Virus record (IMG/VR): IMGVR_UViG_3300030450_001402
Coordinates: 21,879-46,790 of that record
Direction: 5' to 3' (one strand)
DNA length: 24,912 bases
DNA from: a virus
Shown one piece after another: positions 6,495 to 15,657 of this stretch. The position numbers and the translations under genes were made by a program. Position 1 is the first letter of the stretch. Each line of letters starts with the position of its first letter. The notes below the pieces were generated by a model. That model ran no database searches and was not told where the DNA came from. It worked only from the letters and a program-made list of their open reading frames with translations.

Positions 6495-9028
6495 TAGCTA
6501 ATCACCCAACGTCCGTTTACAGTTACAGTGTTATTTAAAGTTATAGGACCGACACTGTGCGCCCCTTCAGTAGCTGCTATTGTATGTGCATCACTAATTG
6601 TTAAAGTGTTTTTCCACATAGTTCCATTAGCAGAACTAGAAGAAACTCCTGTTAATGCTGAACCATCTCCAGAGAAACTAGTAGCACCAAGAGCACCAGT
6701 ATTAGAATTAAAGGTTAAGTTAGAACCACTCTTAGGTGCAAGATCTCCTGTAGCTGCTGTTACAAATAATGGAAAACAAGTTGTATCAGTTGATTCATCA
6801 GCAACTGTTATATCTGTTGGAGTAGCAACAACGAAATCTAATGTACCATCAGAATCATCATATGTAACTGCAATACCTGTTTCAGTATTACCAGTAACCA
6901 TACCTCCGACATAATCTTCTACTTGTTCTTCTGTTAAACCAGAATCAGTTCCCCACTCTGGAGCCGTAGCACCTGAGTTCATCTTTAGAACTTGACCTGC
7001 TGTACCCTTAGCTAAACGTGTCCAGCTATCAGTACCATCAGCATAAATAACATCACCTTGTACTAAAGATATATCTGTCTTACCTGCTGTAACTGAGTTA
7101 TCAGCTGGTGTGTTAACTGATACTGCAGAACCACATTTAGTTACATATAAAGTAGATCCACTTGGAGGAGGATCACAGAATCTAATACCGTCAGCACCAT
7201 CTAAATGGAAACCTTCATTAGAACCACTCCATGTACCATCATTAGGTTTCTGTAAGACACCATTTAATACTACAAGTAATTGAGCAGCTTGTGTTATACT
7301 AGCATCTGAAGTACCTTCAAATAAATCATATTGATCAATAGTCCCATTAAATGTAGGACCAGCTCCATCATGAGCTTCACCATTATCTTTAACACTTAAT
7401 ATCTTAAATTCACCAGTTGATGTAACTTCACCCCATGCAGATCCATCATAGACCTTCATCTTGTTAGCAGTCTTATTAAAGAATAGATCTCCTTCATCAT
7501 TATCTGAACCAGGATCACTATTTCCTATACGGTATCTTGCATTGAAGTCATTTATATCATCACTTAACTGTACAAAGTCTGACTCTTTTATCATTACCTG
7601 ATGGTAATCATAGATCTGACCAGATCCAGTGGATTTAACCATTAGACCAGTACCAGCTCCTAAGACATAAGGATCAGCATTTGAACCTACTCCACCTCTT
7701 AGTTCAGAAGGGAAGCCATTAATTGTTACAGTTGTATTATCAAGTGTATCAGCATTAGTAGATACACCACTTGAGTTAATAGATATCCCTGCAGCATCTG
7801 CAATACTGATTACAATACCAGCAGCAGCTTGAGTATTAGGGAAAGATTCATCATCTGCTATTACAGAGAAACCACCTAGAGGTGATATCTGTCCTGCTAC
7901 ATAATCAACAACAGCTCCTGAAGTTGGTATGTGAGAATCACTATCTGATATAGTTGTCTGTTCGCAATCTATCATACCGATTTCAACGGTATTTGCACCG
8001 ATTGCAGATACACCAGCATTATTAATGGTTATATCACCAGATAATGCTACTTCAGCTGCTTTATTAGAACCATTACCAACTAGTATTTTAGAACTATCTA
8101 GGTTCTCTAATTTAGTAAATTCAATAGCTGCGCCAGCTGCAACAGAAGCATTGACTACAGCATCAGATGCAAGTTCATCTGCTCCTACAGCATCATCAGC
8201 TAGATGTTCATTATCAATACTTGCTGCAACATAGTGCTCAGAATTGATAGAATCATCAGCTATCTTTGTACCATCTACAGCATCACCTGCAATCTTTACA
8301 GTTGTTACTGCACCACTTGCTAAGGCTGTAGCATCTACAGAACCAGGTGCATAATGCTCTGCATCTATAGAATCCGCTGCTAAGTGTTCTGAATTAACAG
8401 CATCATCTGCTATTCTAGTCCCATCTATAGCATCTGCTGCTATATCAGCTGTAGCTACTGCTCCATCAACAATCATACCTGATGTAATGGAATTAGCTTT
8501 ACCTTCTATTAAAATTGTACCAGATACATCTGGAATAGTAATAGTTCGATCAGCTGTTGGATCAGTTACTGCTAAAGTAGTTTCATAATCATTATCAGTA
8601 GCACCTTCAAATATAATACTAGCATCCTCACCTATGGTAAGATCACCAGTCATTGTTCCACCAGTATTAGCGAAATATCTATCGTTTATCTCTTGTGAAA
8701 CATAAATGTTTTGGGTAGAATTATCATTTAGATCTTCAGACTTAATCGCTGAACCTGGATAGAAGGTAGCAGCAAGGCTGTCAATATTTGTCTTTCTAAG
8801 TATTTTAATTTTTACTGCAGATTTGGGAGCACCACCAGATTCTTGTGTACTGGTTGCTCCTCCACTGGGGGCGGTAAATTGAATTGTTGTCGCATTGGCC
8901 AAAGACCAATTCGTAGTAACCGAGGCATTAAGTTGAACTTCAATGTCGGTACTCTTAAGATATGGAAATGTGAATGAGTAATTGGTGGTGGAACCATTAC
9001 CTGTATAAGACGTTTCTGTAACAGCCAT
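6494..9028 (-). CDS. 17: Tail fibre protein, T7 gp17-like
   Basis: An 844-aa protein (T7 gp17 is 553 aa). Residues 1-125 are the T7 tail-fibre N-terminal domain that attaches to the tail: YTGNGSTTNYSFTFPYL, KIKILRKTNIDSL, FYPGSAIKSEDLN and an N..QNIY...EI motif. Residues 189-308 are twelve decapeptide repeats (see separate entry). Further on come GDLFFNKTANKMKVYDGSAW, LLVVLNGVLQKP..., and at about 641-694 the TPADNSVT...ATAPEWG block shared with the gene at 2879-3421. The tip ends VTVNGRWVIS. The gene sits 9 nt after gp16, as in T7. It binds the host surface and forms the fibre shaft; the host receptor cannot be read from sequence. Confidence 0.95.
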   Translation of the reverse strand: MAVTETSYTGNGSTTNYSFTFPYLKSTDIEVQLNASVTTNWSLANATTIQFTAPSGGATSTQESGGAPKSAVKIKILRKTNIDSLAATFYPGSAIKSEDLNDNSTQNIYVSQEINDRYFANTGGTMTGDLTIGEDASIIFEGATDNDYETTLAVTDPTADRTITIPDVSGTILIEGKANSITSGMIVDGAVATADIAADAIDGTRIADDAVNSEHLAADSIDAEHYAPGSVDATALASGAVTTVKIAGDAVDGTKIADDSINSEHYVAASIDNEHLADDAVGADELASDAVVNASVAAGAAIEFTKLENLDSSKILVGNGSNKAAEVALSGDITINNAGVSAIGANTVEIGMIDCEQTTISDSDSHIPTSGAVVDYVAGQISPLGGFSVIADDESFPNTQAAAGIVISIADAAGISINSSGVSTNADTLDNTTVTINGFPSELRGGVGSNADPYVLGAGTGLMVKSTGSGQIYDYHQVMIKESDFVQLSDDINDFNARYRIGNSDPGSDNDEGDLFFNKTANKMKVYDGSAWGEVTSTGEFKILSVKDNGEAHDGAGPTFNGTIDQYDLFEGTSDASITQAAQLLVVLNGVLQKPNDGTWSGSNEGFHLDGADGIRFCDPPPSGSTLYVTKCGSAVSVNTPADNSVTAGKTDISLVQGDVIYADGTDSWTRLAKGTAGQVLKMNSGATAPEWGTDSGLTEEQVEDYVGGMVTGNTETGIAVTYDDSDGTLDFVVATPTDITVADESTDTTCFPLFVTAATGDLAPKSGSNLTFNSNTGALGATSFSGDGSALTGVSSSSANGTMWKNTLTISDAHTIAATEGAHSVGPITLNNTVTVNGRWVIS
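8105..8464 (-). repeat. Twelve 30-bp units coding decapeptide repeats in the gp17 shaft
   Basis: Reading in the gene-17 frame, twelve successive 10-residue units run without insertion or deletion from GAVATADIAA to GAAIEFTKLE. Typical units are DAIDGTRIAD, DAVNSEHLAA, DSIDAEHYAP, DAVDGTKIAD and DAVGADELAS. The rough consensus is D-A/S-I/V-D/N-x-x-x-L/I-A-x: hydrophobic residues at fixed spacing and acidic turns, as expected for a fibrous beta or mixed shaft. Codon use varies between units, so this is an old or purified protein repeat more than a fresh DNA duplication. Confidence 0.85.
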
Positions 9029-9037
9029 AGTTGCTTG

Positions 9038-12000
9038 TTAATTGTTTCCGTATTGTATAAGTTCTTTTTTATATTGTTCGTTTAGTTCCATCGCACGAGG
9101 TATATTACCTTGTTTTATTGCTGTATCCGTTAACTGTTGATACGATACTCTTTTAGTAATATGACCGTATTTTTCTGGTTGTTCTCTTGCTAATCGTTGT
9201 ACTTCAGCTTCTGCATTTCTTTGTGCAGTTCTTACAATACTATTTAGTTTTCTATATAGTGGCATTTTAGCTACTTTGATTTCAAGATCCTGTGGAGACA
9301 TGCGAGGATTAGTTCTTCTAAGTTGTTTAAGATCTTCAACTTCTTGTTTAAATATTTTATTCTTCATTAAAGGCTTGACTTGTTCAGCCATGTTCTGTGC
9401 ACCAATAAATTTATTAATCAATTCTCGCTCGTCAGGTGTATATTCATATGAACCTGATGAATCCATTTTAATCATAGCTACACCATCATATCCTATTTCA
9501 TATAACCATTCTCTCCAAGGTTCATTTCCATCACTTACTTGCCATAGACCTGTAGCATTTAAAACTCTTAACCATGGATTCTTGATATCATTAATAGCCT
9601 CTCCAGTCCATATATCTACTTTATCAGCTAATGTGTGATTAAAGAATGGGTTCTTTTTCTTCAGGTAAGAAAATAGACTACGATCTATTTCTTTTTGTGC
9701 ATTATCTATAGCAGAAGCTACTACACGACCTCCACCTGATAAAGTACCAACAATAGGTGAGGACATTATAGAATTAGCCATTAATCTATTAAATCCTGAT
9801 AAATCATTATTTATAATTGCAACAAGAGGTTCTAAACTAGCTACTGGATTATCTTGTAAAAATGCTGAAGTAATAGTCCATCCTACTTTAGACCAAAATT
9901 CATCTGCAAATCCAGAATCTAAATCCTTTCTATAATAAGCATAATTTCCAACAACAGTTAAAAGTTGGGAAATACCTGGAATACCTTCATATGGAATCCA
10001 TTTTCCAGCAATTTTAATATGTTTAGGTTTGAATCCCATTTCATTTATTTCTTTATATCTCCGAGAAGCGTTATGATGTCCACTACCAGTAATATTACCA
10101 GACATAGCATAGTTACGTAATAAAGTTGCTAGTGTGGTTCCAAAAATAACTCTACCTTTATATTCAGCTTGTAATTGTTTGAATAATGCTCTAGCATGAG
10201 GAGTAGTATTGAAATCAAGACCATGTGCAGCTAATGCAATAGCTATCTCTTCATCAGTTGAAGCCCATATAGTTTTGCCATATTTTCCTACACCTGGTAT
10301 AGCTCCAAGTGGTGTCCAAGATAGTGAGTTTTTTAACCAGTTTGATTGAGTTCTCGGAAACATTATTGCTTCCTTAAGTATAGGATAAGCAGTGGTTGCT
10401 TGATTCAAATAAGTAGCTAAATCATCATCTAAGTTTAAATTAATTTCACCTGTTATTTGTTTTAATACCTTATCTTTAATTAAACCATTCTCATCAAACA
10501 TTGTAGCATAATGTTTTGCTTCAGCTATTTCTATTGCTTTTTTATTAAACTGACCAAGTTCTGAGAAAACTTCATCATAGGCTCTCATTCTAGATAAATA
10601 ATGTGCCATATTTGTTGAAGTATAAGCATCAGCCATACTAAGCCCTGTCATACCATAACGCATTGGAGCCCATTGACCTAAATCTGTTAAACGTCTAGCT
10701 TGTTCAATTTGATACCAATTTCCCCAGTCTTTATCTTGGCGATATACTGATTGCATTTTATCAACTATACCCCATGTTTTATTACCTTCAAATACAAAAT
10801 CTTTTCTATAAGCTTTTAACATTAGATCAGGATCTTTATGAACCTTTTTCATCATTTTAAAAGCATCTGTTATAGCTCTACGTTGTGTCTCTTGAATAGC
10901 ACCATGATAATATAAAGTTTGTCTTATAGCATTTATATCACCCCCAACAGTATGACCTAAAATAGCAGTGAATGGTTTAAGTATAAGTTGATAAGTATTA
11001 GCTTTAGTAGCATTTATAGCTGATTTACCAGAAAGAATATTATTATATTTTACACTCCATAATCCTTTAGCAAATAAATTTAATTCTTTAGGATTAGGAC
11101 TTTTAAACATACCTGTCCAAGTTACTTGTTGTTCAGTCCATTTATATAATGCTTTTAATGTATCTACATCTCCATCAGTATGTCCAAAGACTTCTATTAA
11201 AGGTTTTAAAGCTTGTGGTTTATCTACTTTTAATTTTCTTAGTTCATCAGTAAATCTTTGATTTTTAGCATGTAAAGCACCTTCTGCTGCAATGAATTGA
11301 TCAGATAATTTTTTTATAACCTCATTGAATTCTTTACCAGTTGTTATATTTAAAAATTGATTTTGTTCTTGAAGTTGAAAACCTGCTATATATTTATTAA
11401 GACCTTGTTCATTCATAAGAAACTGCATCTTATCAATGATTAGATCCATAGCTCTATATTCATCTACATAAGGTTTTGCTATCTTTATACCTTCAGACAT
11501 AGTAGCTACTTCTCTACCAAGAGTATCCATAACTCTTGCAGAACTTTCAGTTATTTCACGTCCTAAAAATCTATCAGTTAAATCTCTTAATGCTAATTTT
11601 GCTGCTAGAGCTTGTTCTCTGGTAGCATAAGCTACTTTACCATAATACGATCTTTCTAAAAATAATTTTTTTATATCTTCTAAAGTACTACCTGGAGCCA
11701 TAATGCTTGTGTATATCTCCCATGCTGTTCTTTCTATATCCTTTGGAGACTGCCTAATACCATCAACAAGACCATCAAAAGGTCCAATATCTCTAGCATG
11801 TTCTGCTATTCCCATTACAACCTTACGACTTGTAGAACCTATTCCTAAACCTTTACTTAACATACTATTAGATATTAAAGGAGCAGGGTTACCACTAGGA
11901 TCAATATCTCCTTTTTTAAGAGCACTAGTATCTGCCATATTACGTGCTACATTAGCAGGAGGAATAGTTTGACGTGCTTCGCCTGATTCATCTAACCATC

Positions 12001-13198
12001 CAGGATTTAGATCTGGATCAAATGGTAGTTCTAATTGATTAACATCTGGATCTAATTCTTGTAAACGTTGTAATCTAGTTGCTTCTGCTTCTTTAACTCT
12101 AGAATCAAGATCTCGTTTTATATAATCATCCGGATTTTTAATTTTACCAAATGATTTTATAATATTACGTTTTTCCTGAAGTAATGTTTTTCTATTAGGA
12201 TTACTTATTTTATTAGTTGATAATAATTCATCAATCTTTTGGATTTTAATAAGTTTATCTGCTTCTGCTATTTCAGAGAATTTTAATAATTCTAATTGTT
12301 TATATTTTTCAGCTTTTTTATTTAATGGCCGAAAAAAATCTAGTGGTCCTATCTTATTTGTTACAGCAAGAAAAGCACCAAGAGTACTTCCAAAAACACT
12401 TAAACCTCCTTCTTCCAAAATATTCTTCCATTTTCTAACACTTGGACTATCTGATTCTTTAACTGCTAACCACTCAGGAATAGGAAGCCATCCTTCAGGT
12501 CCAAATATTCCAGGAAAACTTTGACTTAATGTTCCTGTAATATTTTCATGTTCTCCAACATCACTTAATCCGATAGTTGCCATGTTTTGTGCACCAAAGG
12601 CACCTGTCCTTACTAAACCTTTTGTAAATGCTGGCATTGCTGCAGGTAATGATTTAGTTCCTTGTGCAACTAAACCCCCACCCATCATACTAGGGAGTAC
12701 TATAGATAATATACTTCTAAGACCATTAGCAAAATCAGCATTTAATAAAGTTTCATGATCATCATATTTAGTAGCTTGATCCCATCTATCATCTAATTTA
12801 TCAAATTTAGGTATAACTGTACCCATTGCATCCATAGCAAAATCAGCAAGAGCCATTCCAGGTAAAGCAGCTGTTTCTAATACTTTAGCTCCAAACCGTT
12901 GATCTTGCTTTTTGTGCCAAGCATCTTTAAAACTCATTCCGTAGTATTTTTGATGCCAACCTTCTCTTAAAATATCTTTATTTTCTTCATCTGATGTTTG
13001 CCATTGATCATATTCTTCTAACATCTGTTTTTCATTTGTTTCATCTGTTAAATCAACAGAGCTGAATCCTATAGTACCACCAAATGGAGAAGGAAATTTA
13101 CCTTCTGTATTTTGTTTAAACCAACCAGTTGTATCTACTTCAGGTTCAATGACTTTAGTTTCTTCTTCTGGATTTTGTTCGTTCATAACTTCAGCCAT
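9038..13198 (-). CDS. 16: Internal virion protein, T7 gp16-like
   Basis: A 1386-aa protein, near the size of T7 gp16 (1318 aa), in the gp16 position between gp15 and gp17. It starts directly after the gp15 stop, with GAGG about 10 nt upstream. A hydrophobic stretch lies at about residues 161-180 (RSILSIVLPSMMGGGLVAQG) and another near 265-280. The long middle is helical and Lys-rich, and the C-terminus is very basic with many Q/R/K. In T7, gp16 is ejected into the cell and forms the periplasmic DNA channel. Unlike T7 gp16, I see no lytic transglycosylase motif (no catalytic ES followed by a GLMQ-type block) at the N-terminus. Identification rests on size, position and style more than on a motif. 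Confidence 0.88.
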   Translation of the reverse strand: MAEVMNEQNPEEETKVIEPEVDTTGWFKQNTEGKFPSPFGGTIGFSSVDLTDETNEKQMLEEYDQWQTSDEENKDILREGWHQKYYGMSFKDAWHKKQDQRFGAKVLETAALPGMALADFAMDAMGTVIPKFDKLDDRWDQATKYDDHETLLNADFANGLRSILSIVLPSMMGGGLVAQGTKSLPAAMPAFTKGLVRTGAFGAQNMATIGLSDVGEHENITGTLSQSFPGIFGPEGWLPIPEWLAVKESDSPSVRKWKNILEEGGLSVFGSTLGAFLAVTNKIGPLDFFRPLNKKAEKYKQLELLKFSEIAEADKLIKIQKIDELLSTNKISNPNRKTLLQEKRNIIKSFGKIKNPDDYIKRDLDSRVKEAEATRLQRLQELDPDVNQLELPFDPDLNPGWLDESGEARQTIPPANVARNMADTSALKKGDIDPSGNPAPLISNSMLSKGLGIGSTSRKVVMGIAEHARDIGPFDGLVDGIRQSPKDIERTAWEIYTSIMAPGSTLEDIKKLFLERSYYGKVAYATREQALAAKLALRDLTDRFLGREITESSARVMDTLGREVATMSEGIKIAKPYVDEYRAMDLIIDKMQFLMNEQGLNKYIAGFQLQEQNQFLNITTGKEFNEVIKKLSDQFIAAEGALHAKNQRFTDELRKLKVDKPQALKPLIEVFGHTDGDVDTLKALYKWTEQQVTWTGMFKSPNPKELNLFAKGLWSVKYNNILSGKSAINATKANTYQLILKPFTAILGHTVGGDINAIRQTLYYHGAIQETQRRAITDAFKMMKKVHKDPDLMLKAYRKDFVFEGNKTWGIVDKMQSVYRQDKDWGNWYQIEQARRLTDLGQWAPMRYGMTGLSMADAYTSTNMAHYLSRMRAYDEVFSELGQFNKKAIEIAEAKHYATMFDENGLIKDKVLKQITGEINLNLDDDLATYLNQATTAYPILKEAIMFPRTQSNWLKNSLSWTPLGAIPGVGKYGKTIWASTDEEIAIALAAHGLDFNTTPHARALFKQLQAEYKGRVIFGTTLATLLRNYAMSGNITGSGHHNASRRYKEINEMGFKPKHIKIAGKWIPYEGIPGISQLLTVVGNYAYYRKDLDSGFADEFWSKVGWTITSAFLQDNPVASLEPLVAIINNDLSGFNRLMANSIMSSPIVGTLSGGGRVVASAIDNAQKEIDRSLFSYLKKKNPFFNHTLADKVDIWTGEAINDIKNPWLRVLNATGLWQVSDGNEPWREWLYEIGYDGVAMIKMDSSGSYEYTPDERELINKFIGAQNMAEQVKPLMKNKIFKQEVEDLKQLRRTNPRMSPQDLEIKVAKMPLYRKLNSIVRTAQRNAEAEVQRLAREQPEKYGHITKRVSYQQLTDTAIKQGNIPRAMELNEQYKKELIQYGNN

Positions 13199-15640
13199 TT
13201 AATTCGGTCCTCTCTGTAAAGAATAAAGATAAGCGGTTAGATTTTTATAGTGTCTAGGATTAATACCTTTTTTAAAGTTTGTTCCTATTTCTTTTTCTCT
13301 TAGTTGTAATAAATCAGTATGATCAACAGGAATAAAATTAGTTTTATCTGTAAAACCTCTGTCTTTAAGAGCTTGGTTTAATAATTGTCTAGGTGTATGT
13401 CTACCATTGGTTAATTGGGATAATAAAATTAGATTTTTAGGATATGACCATTCACCAGGTTCGGAACCAAAATCAGTACCACGATGTACATAACCAACTA
13501 TATTTGATAATTGTTTATCAGAAATAAGTTTTTTATCAGCAAGAAGAGTTTCTATTCTACTAAGATTTTCTTTAGGTATATTTTCTTGATCCTGCATGAA
13601 AGCTCGTCTATTTACATACTCGTCTTCATCTACTAAAGCATCGAGAAGATCTTCTGTAGTATAAACTTGTTCATCTGTTTCATACTCATAAGATCCAGCA
13701 AATTCAACCAGACCATTTATATTATACCTTTGTTCCCTTCCTTCAGGATTTTTATAAGAATCATTTGGTTTATAATGTTTACCTACACCTGTATTCTGCT
13801 GATATGGCTCTATAGCTAATTCCTTTGCTTTAGCAACTCTTTCTAATGGATCTTCTATTTTATTTAATGCAGCAAAATGATAAAAGAAAGAGTGTTGTAT
13901 TTTTTCAATCTCTCTTTCAGCACTAGCACTTAATTTAGTTGGTGGGGTTTGTCCTAACTCAACAATAATTCTTTGTATTGATGTTTCAGCCCAATCTTTA
14001 ATATCTCTTTTAGCCTCATTACCAGGACCAAAAGCAGCTGTTAAATCTTTAATATCTGCAAACATATTAGAATAAGAACTTCTTACAGTATCTGGTAATC
14101 TAATATATTGAAATAAAAACTCAGCTAAATCTCCTTGTTGATGTGCTTTTTTTAAATTCTGCCTTATATCCCAATCACCTTGCTTAGCTTTACTATATGA
14201 TAATATTTCATAAGCATAACTTAATACATCTTCATTAGTTTCAGCACGTACAAATTTATCAAAAAAAGCCTCTTCACCTTTTAATGTACTTAAATCAATT
14301 CTATCTACATTTTCTGGATCTATAGCTGCTTTAATTGCAGTTATTTTTTGATTAGTAGTAGCATCTTTTTTTAATAATTCCTTCCGTTTTGTTTCTGTAT
14401 TATTTGAATACCAGTGTTGAAGAATATCTTCAGCATGATCTTGTTTATCCCATAATTCAGATTGACTTACTTTACCATCACCATCCTTATCCCAAGGTTT
14501 ATGTTCTAAATATCTTAATAATTTCTGCTTGCCAGCTCCTGCTGGTCCTTGATCGAAAACACCATTATCAATTAATGATTTTGTACCTTCAAGGAAGCCA
14601 TCTGTACGAAAATTTAATTTATCTGAAGGTAATATAAACTCTCCAGTTTTAGTAACTCCCCATGAGTTTTTATAAGCAGTTATAAAATCTTCATAGTATT
14701 CAGCTTCTTTTGTTGGATCAGTATTAAATTTAATTTTATTTGAAAGGCTATTTAATCTATCTTCATCTTCTGCTATTTGTTCATAGCCTTGAAATTTTGT
14801 TGCTTTTTTCTGACCAACACTTCTAAAGTGATCAATTATTTTTCTAGAACCTTTAGAATTAGGATTTAATCCATAAGCACGTATGATTTCCCTAGCACCT
14901 TCAACAAATAATGTTTCAGCAGTTTTAGAATTATAACGTAAACGTTTCTTAGGGTCTGGATTATCAGCTTCTTCAGTAAATTTTTGTTCTAAAGCTCTTT
15001 CATGAGTCTTCATTGCAATAATTCTATCTGCCATTACATTATTATAATGGATATTATTGCTTTCCTTTTTATCTAATAAAAGATTTGCTAATTTATATTC
15101 ACCATCTTTATTAGCAAATTTAGCATCTACAGTTATTTCTCTATTAACTTCATCAGAAGCTGATTCAAGAACATTACTATTCCATTCATATTCTGGTGAT
15201 TGTTCTACTTCCTCTAGTATCTTTTCACCTCGTCTTCTATCAAGTTCTTCTAAAATAGTAGTTGAAGCTTTCGCTAAATTCAGTGCACCCGTTTTAGTGA
15301 ACTGTCCCCAGTAGTCTGCCTTTTTACCATATTCAGTAGCTAAAGATTGTAGAGCTTCTTTTTCTCGTAATCCTCTTTTTGACATAGCATCTTCACGAGT
15401 TTGCCACTTTTTATTGTCTAAATCTCGTAGAATCTGGCTATTTTCTTCTTGATTACTATGAGTAGCTTTTAACCCTTGAGTTAATTCACTACCCACTTGT
15501 TGATATCTTAATTGATTTTCTTTTAAAGAATCAATAATAGTTCTAGCTTGGCGTTCAATTTGCCTAGTACTATCACCTAGAGTACCTTGTCTAAACCCAC
15601 CTCTTCTGCCCGTAGGCTTATAGTATGATGTGTTGCTCAT
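13199..15640 (-). CDS. 15: Internal virion protein, T7 gp15-like, with an EF-hand-type loop
   Basis: An 813-aa, strongly helical, charged protein (T7 gp15 is 747 aa) between gp14-like and gp16-like genes; in T7 this protein is ejected and forms the inner channel. The N-terminus (SNTSYYKPTGRRGGFRQGTL) is basic. Long amphipathic helices rich in E/K/Q follow. Residues 384-395 read DKDGDGKVSQSE, which fits the 12-residue EF-hand calcium loop at positions 1, 3, 5, 6, 8 and 12, and the flanking stretches (KQKLLRYLEHKPW before, LWDKQDHAEDILQHWY after) look helical. Start choice: first ATG, 17 nt after the gp14-like stop, without clear Shine-Dalgarno. AT-rich relative to the capsid and psbA genes. 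Confidence 0.9.
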   Translation of the reverse strand: MSNTSYYKPTGRRGGFRQGTLGDSTRQIERQARTIIDSLKENQLRYQQVGSELTQGLKATHSNQEENSQILRDLDNKKWQTREDAMSKRGLREKEALQSLATEYGKKADYWGQFTKTGALNLAKASTTILEELDRRRGEKILEEVEQSPEYEWNSNVLESASDEVNREITVDAKFANKDGEYKLANLLLDKKESNNIHYNNVMADRIIAMKTHERALEQKFTEEADNPDPKKRLRYNSKTAETLFVEGAREIIRAYGLNPNSKGSRKIIDHFRSVGQKKATKFQGYEQIAEDEDRLNSLSNKIKFNTDPTKEAEYYEDFITAYKNSWGVTKTGEFILPSDKLNFRTDGFLEGTKSLIDNGVFDQGPAGAGKQKLLRYLEHKPWDKDGDGKVSQSELWDKQDHAEDILQHWYSNNTETKRKELLKKDATTNQKITAIKAAIDPENVDRIDLSTLKGEEAFFDKFVRAETNEDVLSYAYEILSYSKAKQGDWDIRQNLKKAHQQGDLAEFLFQYIRLPDTVRSSYSNMFADIKDLTAAFGPGNEAKRDIKDWAETSIQRIIVELGQTPPTKLSASAEREIEKIQHSFFYHFAALNKIEDPLERVAKAKELAIEPYQQNTGVGKHYKPNDSYKNPEGREQRYNINGLVEFAGSYEYETDEQVYTTEDLLDALVDEDEYVNRRAFMQDQENIPKENLSRIETLLADKKLISDKQLSNIVGYVHRGTDFGSEPGEWSYPKNLILLSQLTNGRHTPRQLLNQALKDRGFTDKTNFIPVDHTDLLQLREKEIGTNFKKGINPRHYKNLTAYLYSLQRGPN

Positions 15641-15657
15641 AATTATTTATTAGTTAA

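Noticed and set aside
6528-6914. 128-aa open frame on the plus strand, and similar plus-strand frames at 674-931, 9276-9638, 16916-17320 and 8025-8234
   Set aside because: All lie opposite well-supported minus-strand genes, show composition expected from antisense of Gly/Ala/Ser-rich coding, have no coupling or ribosome site and no recognisable family.
7480-7530. EF-hand-like Asp-rich stretch DPGSDNDEGD in gp17
   Set aside because: It lacks Gly at 6, the hydrophobic residue at 8 and Glu at 12 of the loop; it is part of the common GDLFFN..NKMKVY fibre motif.
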